Part shown: piece after piece, positions 55,405-63,841 of the stretch
Layout: every line of letters starts with the position of its first letter
Numbering within the stretch: the stretch's first letter is position 1
Assembly: GCF_014197015.1 (NCBI RefSeq)
Contig: NZ_JACIET010000002.1
Span: 62,001-126,000, forward strand
DNA length: 64,000 nucleotides
Direction of reading: 5' to 3'
DNA from: Niveibacterium umoris
Lineage (GTDB): Bacteria > Pseudomonadota > Gammaproteobacteria > Burkholderiales > Rhodocyclaceae
Program-made: the position numbers and the translations under genes
Notes under the pieces: generated by a model
Told to the model about the DNA's origin: nothing
The model's input: the letters and a program-made list of their open reading frames with translations, nothing else
The model's database searches: none

Positions 55405-55782
55405 TCAGGTTCCTGCGACCGCGGTACAGAAAGTCTCAAGCTCCGCGGCGATCAGCGGATCAAGATCCAGATTCGACAACTCGTCGGCAATCCGCGCGCT
55501 GAGTTCTTCCTTGCTGCCGAACAGCACGATCTCGCCCGGCAGTACGCACGCGTGCAGCAGCGGGTCGCCGACGCTGACCACGCGCCAGCGCTTTCCGACG
55601 CGCTGCGGCGTCAGATTGATCAGCGTGCCCTTCGGGTCGTCGATTTCACTGAATCCGGTCACGCGCTCGCCATCCGCACACTGCACGAACAGCCCGCCCA
55701 AGCCGCCGAGCATTGGCTGCGCCAGTCCAAAATGTCTTCCGGGCGGGAGCAGTACGCCGCCGACAGGCATTGCGGTATCCAT
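55405..55782 (-). CDS. Hypothetical protein, 125 aa
   Basis: A 125-aa protein of no recognised family, with no signal peptide or membrane helix. It has a glycine-rich start (MPVGGVLLPPGRHFGLAQPM), a compact beta-rich middle (ERVTGFSEIDDPKGTLINLT) and a helical C-terminus. It is convergent with dppF (15-nt gap) and in the same direction as metK but downstream of it. Start and function are uncertain. Confidence 0.55.
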   Translation of the reverse strand: MDTAMPVGGVLLPPGRHFGLAQPMLGGLGGLFVQCADGERVTGFSEIDDPKGTLINLTPQRVGKRWRVVSVGDPLLHACVLPGEIVLFGSKEELSARIADELSNLDLDPLIAAELETFCTAVAGT

Positions 55783-55913
55783 GATTGCCTCCTTCCTGCA
55801 CCAACGAGGCGAAAAACCCCGTGCGATTTCAGTGTATGCGCTGCAGCATTGCAGGCCTAGGCGTACACACCCAAAACCACACCAACAAATGCACAGAAGT
55901 GTTGCTGCAATGC

Positions 55914-55946
55914 AAAAAGGCGGACCGCCTCTCGGCAGCCCGCCTT
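55914..55946 (-). terminator. Rho-independent terminator of metK
   Basis: Read on the minus strand, AAGGCGG (55946-55940) pairs with CCGCCTT (55923-55917) and a T5 tract follows. It lies 26 nt beyond the metK stop. Confidence 0.7.
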
Positions 55947-55971
55947 CCGGATGACTCGGGAACGCTTGGGG

Positions 55972-57135
55972 TCAGCGACCCGCTGCGGCGCGCAAGGCCT
56001 CGGCCTTGTCGGTGGCTTCCCAGGTGAATTCCGGCTCGTCGCGGCCGAAGTGGCCGTAGGCGGCGGTTTTCTCGTAGATCGGGCGCAGCAGGTCGAGCAT
56101 GTTGATGATGCCCTTGGGGCGCAGGTCAAAGTGCTCCTGTACCAGCTTGGCGATCTGCTCGTCCGGGATCACGCCGGTGCCTTCGGTATAGACGGTCACA
56201 TTGATCGGCTTGGCGACCCCGATCGCGTACGACACCTGCACCTGGCACTGGCGGGCCAGCCCGGCAGCCACGACGTTCTTCGCAACGTAGCGCGCCGCAT
56301 AGGCGGCGGAGCGGTCGACCTTGGTCGGATCCTTGCCGGAGAACGCGCCACCGCCGTGCGGGCAGGCGCCGCCGTAGGTATCGACAATGATCTTGCGGCC
56401 GGTGAGGCCGCAGTCGCCCTGCGGGCCGCCGATGACGAAGCGACCCGTCGGGTTCACCAGGTACTTGGTGTCCTTCAGCAGTTCCGCCGGAATGACGCCC
56501 TTGATGATGTCCTCGATCACCGCTTCCCGGATCATTTCCTGCGTGATGTCCGGTGCGTGCTGGGTCGACAGCACCACCGTGTCGATCGAATGCGGCTTGC
56601 CGTCGACATAGCGGAAGGTGACCTGGCTCTTGGCGTCCGGGCGCAGCCACTGCAGGCGGCCGTCCTTGCGCAGCTCAGACTGACGCTGCACCAGGCGGTG
56701 TGCGTAGTAGATCGGCGCCGGCATCAGCTGCGGCGTCTCGTCGCAGGCGTAGCCGAACATCAGGCCCTGGTCGCCGGCGCCGGTGTTCAGGTAGTCGTCG
56801 GAGGCGTGATCGACGCCCTGGGCGATATCCGGGCTCTGCTTGTCATAGGCCACCAGCACCGCGCAGCCCTTGTAGTCGATGCCGTATTCGGTGTTGTCGT
56901 AGCCGATGCGCTTGATCGTGTCGCGCGCAACCTGGATGTAGTCGACGTTCGCGTGCGTCGTGATCTCGCCCGCCAGCACCACGAGGCCGGTGTTGCACAG
57001 CGTCTCGGCCGCCACGCGGGCATGTTTGTCCTGCGTGAAGATCGCATCGAGGATGGCATCGGAGATCTGGTCCGAAACCTTGTCCGGATGGCCTTCGGAG
57101 ACCGACTCGGAGGTGAAGAGGAAATCGTTGCTCAT
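55972..57135 (-). CDS. metK: S-adenosylmethionine synthetase
   Basis: A 387-aa cytoplasmic enzyme making SAM from methionine and ATP. It begins [20 protein letters not shown], has [15 protein letters not shown] and the P-loop-like [20 protein letters not shown]. The start at 57135 has a GGAGCG site; four upstream in-frame codons exist but are unsupported. A terminator-like hairpin lies immediately upstream of the ribosome site (listed separately), pointing to leader-based control. Confidence 0.98.
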   Translation of the reverse strand: MSNDFLFTSESVSEGHPDKVSDQISDAILDAIFTQDKHARVAAETLCNTGLVVLAGEITTHANVDYIQVARDTIKRIGYDNTEYGIDYKGCAVLVAYDKQSPDIAQGVDHASDDYLNTGAGDQGLMFGYACDETPQLMPAPIYYAHRLVQRQSELRKDGRLQWLRPDAKSQVTFRYVDGKPHSIDTVVLSTQHAPDITQEMIREAVIEDIIKGVIPAELLKDTKYLVNPTGRFVIGGPQGDCGLTGRKIIVDTYGGACPHGGGAFSGKDPTKVDRSAAYAARYVAKNVVAAGLARQCQVQVSYAIGVAKPINVTVYTEGTGVIPDEQIAKLVQEHFDLRPKGIINMLDLLRPIYEKTAAYGHFGRDEPEFTWEATDKAEALRAAAGR

Positions 57136-57148
57136 GGATCGCTCCAAA

Positions 57149-57189
57149 CAAAAAACCCCGTAGCAGCCATCGTGGCCGGCTCCGGGGTT
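57149..57189 (-). promoter_or_regulatory. Terminator-like hairpin in the metK leader
   Basis: On the minus strand, AACCCCG (from 57188) pairs with CGGGGTT (to 57153), with an inner AGCC/GGCT pair, and a T-run follows. The T-run ends about 14 nt before the metK ATG, so the hairpin is inside the leader and overlaps the approach to the ribosome site. It could be an attenuator or riboswitch expression platform. I could not match the upstream part to a known SAM or SAH riboswitch class. Confidence 0.55.
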
Positions 57190-57336
57190 CGAGCTGGCGA
57201 CGCTTTAGCAGTATTTTCGACGCCGGATTTCGACACCGTTCCGCCCTGCAAGTTGTCGGTTTAACGCGGCGGATCAGCTATTATCCCCCGGCCGAGCCAA
57301 CTCGGTCAAACAAGGGCCGAGGCCCTGCCCCGCGCA

Positions 57337-58215
57337 ATGAACACCTTCTTCCGCCTGCTCGGCCACCTGCCCCTGTTCGTATTGCACCTGTTCGGCACGG
57401 CCATCGGCCTGCTCGTCTGGGCGGTGTCCGCCAGCTATCGCCGCACCCTCTCCGCCAACCTGTCGCAAGCGCTCGGCCACCGCGCGCCGCTTGGCGCATG
57501 CCTGGTGAATGCGATCGAAGCCGGCAAAGGCGCCTTCGAAACCGCCTGGGTCTGGACGCGGCCGCAGTCAGCGCTGGCCCGCGCGGTGCGATCAACCAGT
57601 GGGTATGAAGCGGTCGGCGCGGCATTGGCGGCGGGCCGCGGCATCCTCTTCGTCACGCCGCATCTGGGCTGTTTCGAAATCTCGGCGCAGTACTACGCCG
57701 CGCTCAGCGGCCCGATCACCGTGCTGTTCCGGCCGCCGCGCAAGAACGTGCTGGCACCGCTGATGGACGCCGGACGCAACCGCGGCCGCATGAGGGCCGT
57801 TCCGGCCGATGCCGGTGGCGTGCGCCAGTTGCTGAAGTCACTGAAAGCGGGCGAAGCGATCGGCATCCTGCCCGATCAGGTGCCGCGCGAAGGCGAAGGC
57901 GTATGGGCCGAGTTCTTCGGCCGCCCCGCCTACAGCATGACGCTCGCAGCACGGATGGCCGGCACCGGCGGCTCGGCCGCATTCATCGCCTTTGCCCGTC
58001 GCCTTTCCTGGGGACGCGGATTCCACCTGCACATCGAACCGCTGGACCTGCCCGATGCGCCGCTGCCGCAGCGTGTCGCCGCGCTCAACGCAGCGCTCGA
58101 GCGGCAGATCCTGTCCAGCCCGGCGCAGTACCTGTGGGGTTACAACCGCTACAAATGTCCGCCAGGCGTAAGCCCCCCAACCACCGCCCCGGCGCCCGCG
58201 GAGGTCGTGCGATGA
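57337..58215 (+). CDS. LpxL/HtrB-type acyltransferase, copy 1
   Basis: A 292-aa inner-membrane lipid A biosynthesis (late) acyltransferase. An N-terminal hydrophobic segment (LPLFVLHLFGTAIGLLVWAV) precedes the catalytic HX4E (PHLGCFEI) and the FRPPRKN and GILPDQVPREGEGVWAEFFG blocks. It would transfer a secondary acyl chain to Kdo-lipid A. Its stop overlaps the next gene's start, forming a coupled pair of different LpxL-like enzymes. Confidence 0.9.
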   Translation: MNTFFRLLGHLPLFVLHLFGTAIGLLVWAVSASYRRTLSANLSQALGHRAPLGACLVNAIEAGKGAFETAWVWTRPQSALARAVRSTSGYEAVGAALAAGRGILFVTPHLGCFEISAQYYAALSGPITVLFRPPRKNVLAPLMDAGRNRGRMRAVPADAGGVRQLLKSLKAGEAIGILPDQVPREGEGVWAEFFGRPAYSMTLAARMAGTGGSAAFIAFARRLSWGRGFHLHIEPLDLPDAPLPQRVAALNAALERQILSSPAQYLWGYNRYKCPPGVSPPTTAPAPAEVVR

Positions 58216-59087
58216 GCCGTCTGGTGGTGATCTTCCTGTGGTGCTTCCACTGGCTGCCCCTGCCGCTGCAGGCGGCCTGCGGTAACGCGCTCGGCTGGCT
58301 GCTCTACTGGGTGGTGGCTCCTCGCCGCCGTGTCACGCTCACCAACCTGCGCCTGTGCTTCCCTGATCTGTCGGAGCGCGCGCGTGCGCGGATGGCGCGG
58401 CAGCATTTCATGTACGTTGCCCGCAGTTTCCTCGAACGCGGCGTGCTGTGGTTCGCCTCCGCGGACCGGATCCGCCGTCTCGTACGCGTCGAAGGGCTGG
58501 AACACCTGAAGACGGTGATCGACAGTGGTACACCGGCGATCCTGCTGGTACCGCATTTCTGCGCGCTCGACGCGGCCGGCACCCGCCTTGCGACCGAGGT
58601 GAACTGGGTCAGCATCTACTCGTCGCAGAAGAACAAGGTGCTGGAACGCTGGCTGCTGCACGGCCGCACCCGCTTCGGCAACCAGGTGCTGTTCTCGCGC
58701 CAGGAAGGCGTGCGCCCGGTGATCAAGAAGCTGCGCGAGGGCGGGTATGGCTTCTTCTACCTGCCGGATCAGGATTTCGGCCCGCGCGACTCGATCTTCG
58801 TGCCCTTCTTTGGCGTGCAGGCCGCCACCGTGCCCGGCCTGCCGCGCATCGCGCGCATGGCGCGCGCCCAGGTGCTCAGCGGCATCATCCGCATGATGCC
58901 GTGGGGGCGCGGTTACGAACTGACGATAGGTGCGCCGTGGGAGGACTTTCCCGGCGACGACGAATACGCCGATACGCTGCGCATGAATCAGGAACTGGAG
59001 CGCCACGTGCTGACCATGCCGGCGCAGTATTACTGGGTGCACAAGCGCTTCAAGACCCGTCCGGAAGGCGAACCCGGGTTCTACTGA
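58212..59087 (+). CDS. LpxL/HtrB-type acyltransferase, copy 2
   Basis: A 291-aa acyltransferase of the same family. It has an N-terminal hydrophobic stretch, the catalytic HX4D (LVPHFCALDAAG), YSSQKNKVLERW and FYLPDQDFGPRDSIFVPFFG. The YWVHKRFKTRPEGEP C-terminus is typical of the LpxL branch. Copies 1 and 2 differ in the HX4D/E residue and may place different secondary chains on lipid A. Confidence 0.92.
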   Translation: MSRLVVIFLWCFHWLPLPLQAACGNALGWLLYWVVAPRRRVTLTNLRLCFPDLSERARARMARQHFMYVARSFLERGVLWFASADRIRRLVRVEGLEHLKTVIDSGTPAILLVPHFCALDAAGTRLATEVNWVSIYSSQKNKVLERWLLHGRTRFGNQVLFSRQEGVRPVIKKLREGGYGFFYLPDQDFGPRDSIFVPFFGVQAATVPGLPRIARMARAQVLSGIIRMMPWGRGYELTIGAPWEDFPGDDEYADTLRMNQELERHVLTMPAQYYWVHKRFKTRPEGEPGFY

Positions 59088-59308
59088 TCGGCAGGCCGGT
59101 CATTCGCAACGAGGCGCCGGATCACGAGCGGAAAGGCGGCGGAGCCGGCAAGCGCCGCTGCCGACACGATCAGCGCCAGCGCCGCGCCGTCGGCTGCGAG
59201 CCAGTCACGCTCAGGGCGCCACAGGTCGAAGCCGAGCGCGATCCCGGCGACCGCGCACATAACGGCCAGCACGATCATCAGAAGAGGGAGCCATGGCACA
59301 GACTTCAT
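59081..59308 (-). CDS. Small two-helix membrane protein
   Basis: A 75-aa protein with two predicted transmembrane helices (residues about 5-27, WLPLLMIVLAVMCAVAGIAL, and about 40-62, ALALIVSAAALAGSAAFPLV) and a positive tail (RRLVANDRPADQ). It overlaps the 3' end of the second LpxL gene by 7 nt on the opposite strand, and its start overlaps the next GNAT start. No family is recognised. Confidence 0.5.
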   Translation of the reverse strand: MKSVPWLPLLMIVLAVMCAVAGIALGFDLWRPERDWLAADGAALALIVSAAALAGSAAFPLVIRRLVANDRPADQ

Positions 59309-59889
59309 GCGGCGATTCTCCCATGCCGACCGCGGCCAACAAGTGGATCGCCCTACGCCCGCCCACCCCAGCCGACATTCCGCAGCTCGCCGACGCGATC
59401 CGGCGCAGCACCCGTCTGCATCGCCCCTGGAGCCACATCGAGGCAAGCCATGAAGCCTTGACCGCTTGGGTCGCCCGATCCCAGTCGGCCAGTTTCCAGG
59501 CCCTGCTTGCGCAGGACCGTGCCAGCGGCGCACCGATTGCCGTGTTCAACCTCAGCCAGATCATTTACGGCGCGTTCTGCAACGCCTATCTCGGCTATTA
59601 CGCCATGGCGAGTCACGCCGGACGCGGCTGGACACGCGCCGCGCTGCCACTGGTGCTCGACGTCGCCTTCCGCCAGCTCAAGCTGCATCGGCTCGAAGCC
59701 AATATCCAGCCACAGAACGCCGCGTCGATCGCGCTGGTGTCCGGCGCCGGATTCCGCCTCGAAGGCTTCTCGCCGCGATACCTGAAGATCGGCGGTCGCT
59801 GGCGCGACCACGCCCGCTATGCGATCACCGCGGAAGAATGGGCCGTGCGGCGCCGCACACATCGGCCACCCACCCCCAAGGCCGTGTGA
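59293..59889 (+). CDS. GNAT acetyltransferase (RimJ/RimL-like)
   Basis: A 198-aa GNAT protein. IALRPPTPADIPQLADAIRR begins the fold, MASHAGRGWTRAALPLVLDV is the acetyl-CoA region and PQNAASIALVSGAGFRLEGF the C-terminal strand; YLKIGGRWRDHARYAIT matches RimJ-like ends. A GAGGGAG site precedes the ATG at 59293; a later ATG after 10 residues is possible. Confidence 0.88.
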   Translation: MAQTSCGDSPMPTAANKWIALRPPTPADIPQLADAIRRSTRLHRPWSHIEASHEALTAWVARSQSASFQALLAQDRASGAPIAVFNLSQIIYGAFCNAYLGYYAMASHAGRGWTRAALPLVLDVAFRQLKLHRLEANIQPQNAASIALVSGAGFRLEGFSPRYLKIGGRWRDHARYAITAEEWAVRRRTHRPPTPKAV

Positions 59890-59902
59890 ACGTTGGCGGC
59901 GG

Positions 59903-60160
59903 TCAATGTCCGCCATCGGCCTCCGGCAGCTCATCCGGCGCGATGCGCAACTGCGCCGCCCCCTGATCGGCAAGCCCGACGCCGGGATCTGGCACCGCGT
60001 TCGGCGGCGGTTTGTAGTCGATGCCGAAACGTCGCTTCATCGCCATGTTGCAGGCAATGTAATCGCCGGCGGAAGGCGTGCCGGGCATCGGATCGGCCAG
60101 GTAACTCATGATCGACGCGCGGTCGAGGTGCCGGTGTCCGATATGCGTCTTGCTGGGCAT
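59903..60160 (-). CDS. Conserved small hypothetical protein
   Basis: An 85-aa protein, MPSKTHIGHRHLDRASIMSY, with the block DPMPGTPSAGDYIACNMAMK and FGIDYKPPP. It resembles short orphans seen in Rhodocyclaceae, but I know no function. A longer in-frame extension upstream would run over the ilvA start and is rejected. It is divergent from ilvA, whose start is 162 bp away. Confidence 0.5.
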   Translation of the reverse strand: MPSKTHIGHRHLDRASIMSYLADPMPGTPSAGDYIACNMAMKRRFGIDYKPPPNAVPDPGVGLADQGAAQLRIAPDELPEADGGH

Positions 60161-60322
60161 GGCAGTGCGCCATCTCTGGTGGTGACGGATCCTGCGGCCA
60201 TTCTGCCGCATTGGCGAGCGATCCACGCTGCGCTTGTCCGCACTGCCTTGCCGCACCGCACGATCGACTGCTACCCTGACCGACCCGCCACCCCCCGGCG
60301 GCGAACACCACCGAATCCGACC

Positions 60323-61834
60323 ATGCAGAACGACTACCTTGAACGCATCCTGAACGCCAACGTCTACGACGTTGCCATCGAAACCCCGCTGGAGCTGGCG
60401 CCGAACATGTCGGCGCGTGCGCACAACCGCATCCTGCTCAAGCGTGAAGACATGCAGCCGGTGTTCTCGTTCAAGATTCGCGGCGCCTACAACAAGATTG
60501 CGAAGCTCTCTGCCAAGGCGCGTGAGCGCGGCGTGATCTGCGCCTCGGCGGGCAACCACGCGCAGGGCGTTGCGTTGTCGGCCGCCAAGATGGGCATCCG
60601 CGCGGTGATCGTGATGCCGGCCACGACACCGGCGATAAAGGTCGATGCAGTGCGCGCGCGCGGCGGTGAGGTGGTGCTGCACGGCACCTCATACGACGAG
60701 GCCTACGGCCACGCGAAAGAGCTGGAGCAAGCGGAGAAGCTGACCTTCGTGCATCCGTTCGACGATCCGGACGTGATCGCCGGCCAGGGCACGATCGGCA
60801 TGGAGATCCTGCGTCAGCACCCAAAGCCGATCCACGCGGTGTTCTGCGCGATCGGCGGCGGGGGGCTGATCGCCGGCGTAGCCGCCTACATCAAGCGCCT
60901 GCGTCCGGAGACGAAGATCATCGGCGTCGAAACCTATGATGCCGACGCGATGGCGCGCTCCTTGGCTGCCGGTGAGCGGGTCCGGCTCGACCACGTCGGC
61001 CTCTTCGCTGACGGCACCGCGGTGAAGCTGGTTGGCGAAGAGACCTTCCGCCTCTGCAAGGATCTGGTCGACGAGGTGATCCTGGTCGACACCGACGCGA
61101 TCTGCGCGGCGATCAAGGATGTGTTCGAAGACACCCGCTCGATCCTGGAACCCTCCGGCGCGCTCGCGATCGCCGGCGCCAAGGCTTACGCCGCGCAGCA
61201 CAAGCTGCGCGACAAGACGCTGGTGGCGGTGGCATCAGGCGCCAACACCAATTTCGACCGCCTGCGCTTCGTCGCCGAGCGCGCCGAGATCGGCGAGCAG
61301 CGTGAAGCCGTGCTGGCGGTGACGATTCCCGAGAAGGCCGGTAGCTTCCGCAAGTTCTGCACCCTGCTCGGCAACCGCAACATCACCGAATTCAACTACC
61401 GCTACGGCGACAGCGATACCGCGCACGTCTTCGTCGGGGTGCAGGTGCATTCGCGCGCCGAATCCCTGAAGCTCGTCGAAACCCTTCGCCGCCACGATCT
61501 CGACACGCTCGATCTCACCGACGACGAGATGGCCAAGCTGCATGTGCGCCACATGGTTGGCGGCCACGCGCCGGCCGCGGATCACGAACGCGTGCTGCGC
61601 TTCATCTTCCCGGAGCGGCCGGGCGCGCTGATGACCTTCTTGAACCACATGCGTTCGGACTGGAACATCTCGCTGTTCCACTACCGTAACCACGGCGCGG
61701 ATTACGGCCGCGTACTGGTAGGCATCCAGGTACCGCCACAGGACGACGCGGAGTTCTCGGCCTTCCTCGACAAGCTCGGCTACGAGTACGTCGACGAGAC
61801 CAGCAACCCCGCCTACAAGATGTTCCTCGGCTAG
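60323..61834 (+). CDS. ilvA: Threonine ammonia-lyase, biosynthetic
   Basis: A 503-aa PLP enzyme converting threonine to 2-oxobutyrate, the first committed step to isoleucine. PLP Lys51 is in FSFKIRGAYNK, the glycine-rich loop is AIGGGGLIAGVAAYIK, and two C-terminal ACT-like regulatory domains (about residues 325-500) end in EYVDETSNPAYKMFLG. The two ACT-like domains indicate feedback inhibition by isoleucine. The length is normal. The channel gene follows 5 nt downstream. Confidence 0.97.
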   Translation: MQNDYLERILNANVYDVAIETPLELAPNMSARAHNRILLKREDMQPVFSFKIRGAYNKIAKLSAKARERGVICASAGNHAQGVALSAAKMGIRAVIVMPATTPAIKVDAVRARGGEVVLHGTSYDEAYGHAKELEQAEKLTFVHPFDDPDVIAGQGTIGMEILRQHPKPIHAVFCAIGGGGLIAGVAAYIKRLRPETKIIGVETYDADAMARSLAAGERVRLDHVGLFADGTAVKLVGEETFRLCKDLVDEVILVDTDAICAAIKDVFEDTRSILEPSGALAIAGAKAYAAQHKLRDKTLVAVASGANTNFDRLRFVAERAEIGEQREAVLAVTIPEKAGSFRKFCTLLGNRNITEFNYRYGDSDTAHVFVGVQVHSRAESLKLVETLRRHDLDTLDLTDDEMAKLHVRHMVGGHAPAADHERVLRFIFPERPGALMTFLNHMRSDWNISLFHYRNHGADYGRVLVGIQVPPQDDAEFSAFLDKLGYEYVDETSNPAYKMFLG

Positions 61835-61839
61835 GCGGC

Positions 61840-62262
61840 ATGTTCAAGCTCCTGCTTGTCGCCGGCGGCGGCTTCGTCTCGAACTTTGCGATCCAGATCG
61901 CTGCCGGGGTGCTGATTGTCCGCATGGTCAATGGCCCTGGTACCCGCTGGCTGGCCCGCAAACGGCTGAGCGGCGCGATCAAGACGCTGTCGGCGGTGAG
62001 CTTCTCGTTGCTGCTGACCTTCTTCATACAGATCGCGATCTGGGCCGGCATCTTCCGCGCGCTGCACCAGTTCGACGACATGGAAACCGCGGTCTACCAC
62101 TCCGCGGTGAACTTCGCGACGCTCGGCTATGGCGACATCGTGATGCAGGCGCCGTGGCGCATCCTCGGCCCGCTCGAAGCGATCTGCGGCAACCTCACAT
62201 TGGGTATCGCGGTGGGTGTGCTGGTCAGTGCCCTGCGGGTGATCCAGGGCACCGAGCGTTGA
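61840..62262 (+). CDS. Small two-TM ion channel (K+-channel-like)
   Basis: A 140-aa membrane protein with three to four hydrophobic segments and an Ion_trans_2-type pore. The selectivity-filter-like NFATLGYGDIV lies near residue 90 between helices. It has no RCK or cyclic-nucleotide domain, so it is a minimal channel. It starts 5 nt after ilvA, so it probably lies in the same transcript; the functional link is unclear. Confidence 0.8.
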   Translation: MFKLLLVAGGGFVSNFAIQIAAGVLIVRMVNGPGTRWLARKRLSGAIKTLSAVSFSLLLTFFIQIAIWAGIFRALHQFDDMETAVYHSAVNFATLGYGDIVMQAPWRILGPLEAICGNLTLGIAVGVLVSALRVIQGTER

Positions 62263-62269
62263 TGCGAAT

Positions 62270-62287
62270 CAGGCGGCCGGCCGCCTG
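62270..62287. repeat. 18-bp perfect palindrome
   Basis: CAGGCGGCC is followed directly by its reverse complement with no spacer. It lies 7 nt after the channel gene stop and could be a termination hairpin or a protein-binding dyad. Confidence 0.45.
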
Positions 62288-62347
62288 AGGCGCCGATACT
62301 CGCAACTCCGCCCAACACCGCCGGTCGCACCGGCACAGGCCGACACC

Positions 62348-62788
62348 ATGCAGACCCGCCCGATCACCGCCGCCCATATCCCGCAGCTGGTTCCGATCTT
62401 CATCGAGATCTTCAACGCGCCGCCCTGGCACGACGGCTGGACGCCGGAAGTCGCCACCGAGCGCTTTGAGAGTCTGGTTGCAAACCCCAACTTCCGTGGC
62501 TTCGCGATCTGGGAGAACGACGTGCCACTGGGCTTCGCGCTGGGCGCACGTGAACGCTGGCACGACGGCTGGTTCTTCGCGCTGCGCGAGATGTGCGTCG
62601 CGCGCGCACGGCAAGGCGAAGGGATTGGCCGGCGCCTGATCGAAGCCATGTGCGAAGACCTGCGCGAAGAAGGCATCAGCTCGATCAACCTGCAGACCGG
62701 CGAAAACGCCCCCGGCCACGCCTTCTACGCCCGGCTCGGCTTCAGCGAAATGCCGCTGGTGACGATGAGCAAGCTGCTCGGCAGCTGA
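62348..62788 (+). CDS. GNAT acetyltransferase
   Basis: A 146-aa GNAT protein with REMCVARARQGEGIGRRLIE (acetyl-CoA site) and GHAFYARLGFSEMP. The N-terminus IPQLVPIFIEIFNAPPWHDG resembles aminoglycoside 6'-N-acetyltransferase-like members, but this does not prove a resistance role. It is a separate gene between the channel and thiL. Confidence 0.87.
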   Translation: MQTRPITAAHIPQLVPIFIEIFNAPPWHDGWTPEVATERFESLVANPNFRGFAIWENDVPLGFALGARERWHDGWFFALREMCVARARQGEGIGRRLIEAMCEDLREEGISSINLQTGENAPGHAFYARLGFSEMPLVTMSKLLGS

Positions 62789-62820
62789 CATCAAGCACTG
62801 CCGGAAACGCCCGGCAACAA

Positions 62821-62843
62821 CCCGGCCTCCGGCAAAGGCCGGG
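62821..62843. terminator. Hairpin before thiL
   Basis: CCCGGCC (62821-62827) pairs with GGCCGGG (62837-62843) around a 9-nt loop, 33 nt after the GNAT stop and 42 nt before thiL. There is no T-run. It may be a terminator or part of the thiL leader. Confidence 0.4.
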
Positions 62844-62884
62844 GAAGCGTGGATAATCGCGGCTCCACCCTGTTCGCGGCCGCC

Positions 62885-63841
62885 ATGCCTTCCGAATTCA
62901 GCCTCATCGCCCGGCATTTCACCCGCCCGACCCGGCACACCGTGCTAGGCGTGGGTGACGACTGCGCGATCGTGGCACCGTCGGCCGGCCACGAACTGCT
63001 GGTATCGAGCGACATGCTGGTCGCCGGCACTCATTTCCTGCCGGATACCGATCCGCTCCGCCTGGGCTGGAAGACTGCCGCAGTCAATATCTCGGATATC
63101 GCCGCGATGGGCGGAACGCCGCGCTGGATCACGCTTGCGCTATCGCTGCCGGCGGCGGACGAGGCCTGGATCGCGGCGCTGGCGCAAGGCTTTTCGGAAT
63201 GCTGCACGGCCTTCGACGTTGACTGGATCGGCGGCGACACAACCCGCGGGCCGCTGAACCTGTGCGCCACCGTGTTTGGCGAAGCGCCTAGCGGACAAGC
63301 GATCCGCCGCGGCGGCGCACGGCCCGGCGACGAGGTCTGGGTGTCCGGCTGGCCGGGTCTGGCCGCACTGGGTCTGCGCCACCTGCTCGACGGCATACCG
63401 CTTGCCGAGGACTGGCGCGCGATCTGCGTCGACGCGCTCGAACGCCCGCAGCCGCGCGTCGCACTGGGGCAATCGCTGCGCGGCATCGCCAGCGCGATGC
63501 TCGACGTATCCGACGGGCTGGCCGGCGATCTCGGCCATATCCTCAATGCGTCGGCGTGCGGCGCCGTGCTCGACGAAGCAGCGCTGCCGCTCGGCCCCGC
63601 GCTCGCCGCCTGCAACGACGCTGCGCGAGCCCGGCACTGCCTGCTCGCGGGCGGCGACGACTATGAACTCGTATTCACCGCACCCCCTTCGCAGCGCACC
63701 GCGCTACAGGCTATCGCCGCCGCGCACGGCGTGCCGCTGACCCGTATCGGGGCCTGCACCGCGCAAACCGGTCTGTACCTGCGCGCGCCCGACGGCCGCG
63801 TCGAGGCACTTGCCGCACAGGGTTTCGATCACTTCGCATGA
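62885..63841 (+). CDS. thiL: Thiamine-monophosphate kinase
   Basis: A 318-aa enzyme phosphorylating thiamine monophosphate to the active diphosphate. It has GVGDDCAIVAP (metal/ATP site), SSDMLVAGTHFLPDTDP, WKTAAVNISDIAAMGGTP and LDVSDGLAGDLGHILNAS, all ThiL landmarks. The ATG at 62885 starts MPSEFSLI; an upstream GTG extension is less likely. Its stop overlaps the next gene by 4 nt. Confidence 0.96.
   Translation: MPSEFSLIARHFTRPTRHTVLGVGDDCAIVAPSAGHELLVSSDMLVAGTHFLPDTDPLRLGWKTAAVNISDIAAMGGTPRWITLALSLPAADEAWIAALAQGFSECCTAFDVDWIGGDTTRGPLNLCATVFGEAPSGQAIRRGGARPGDEVWVSGWPGLAALGLRHLLDGIPLAEDWRAICVDALERPQPRVALGQSLRGIASAMLDVSDGLAGDLGHILNASACGAVLDEAALPLGPALAACNDAARARHCLLAGGDDYELVFTAPPSQRTALQAIAAAHGVPLTRIGACTAQTGLYLRAPDGRVEALAAQGFDHFA

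Noticed and set aside
57150-57290. A classical SAM-I, SAM-II or SAH riboswitch upstream of metK
   Set aside because: I see a terminator-like stem but not the conserved core of any known class; left as an open finding.
62348-62788. Aminoglycoside resistance gene
   Set aside because: The N-terminus is similar to AAC(6')-like proteins, but the generic GNAT motif does not support a resistance call.
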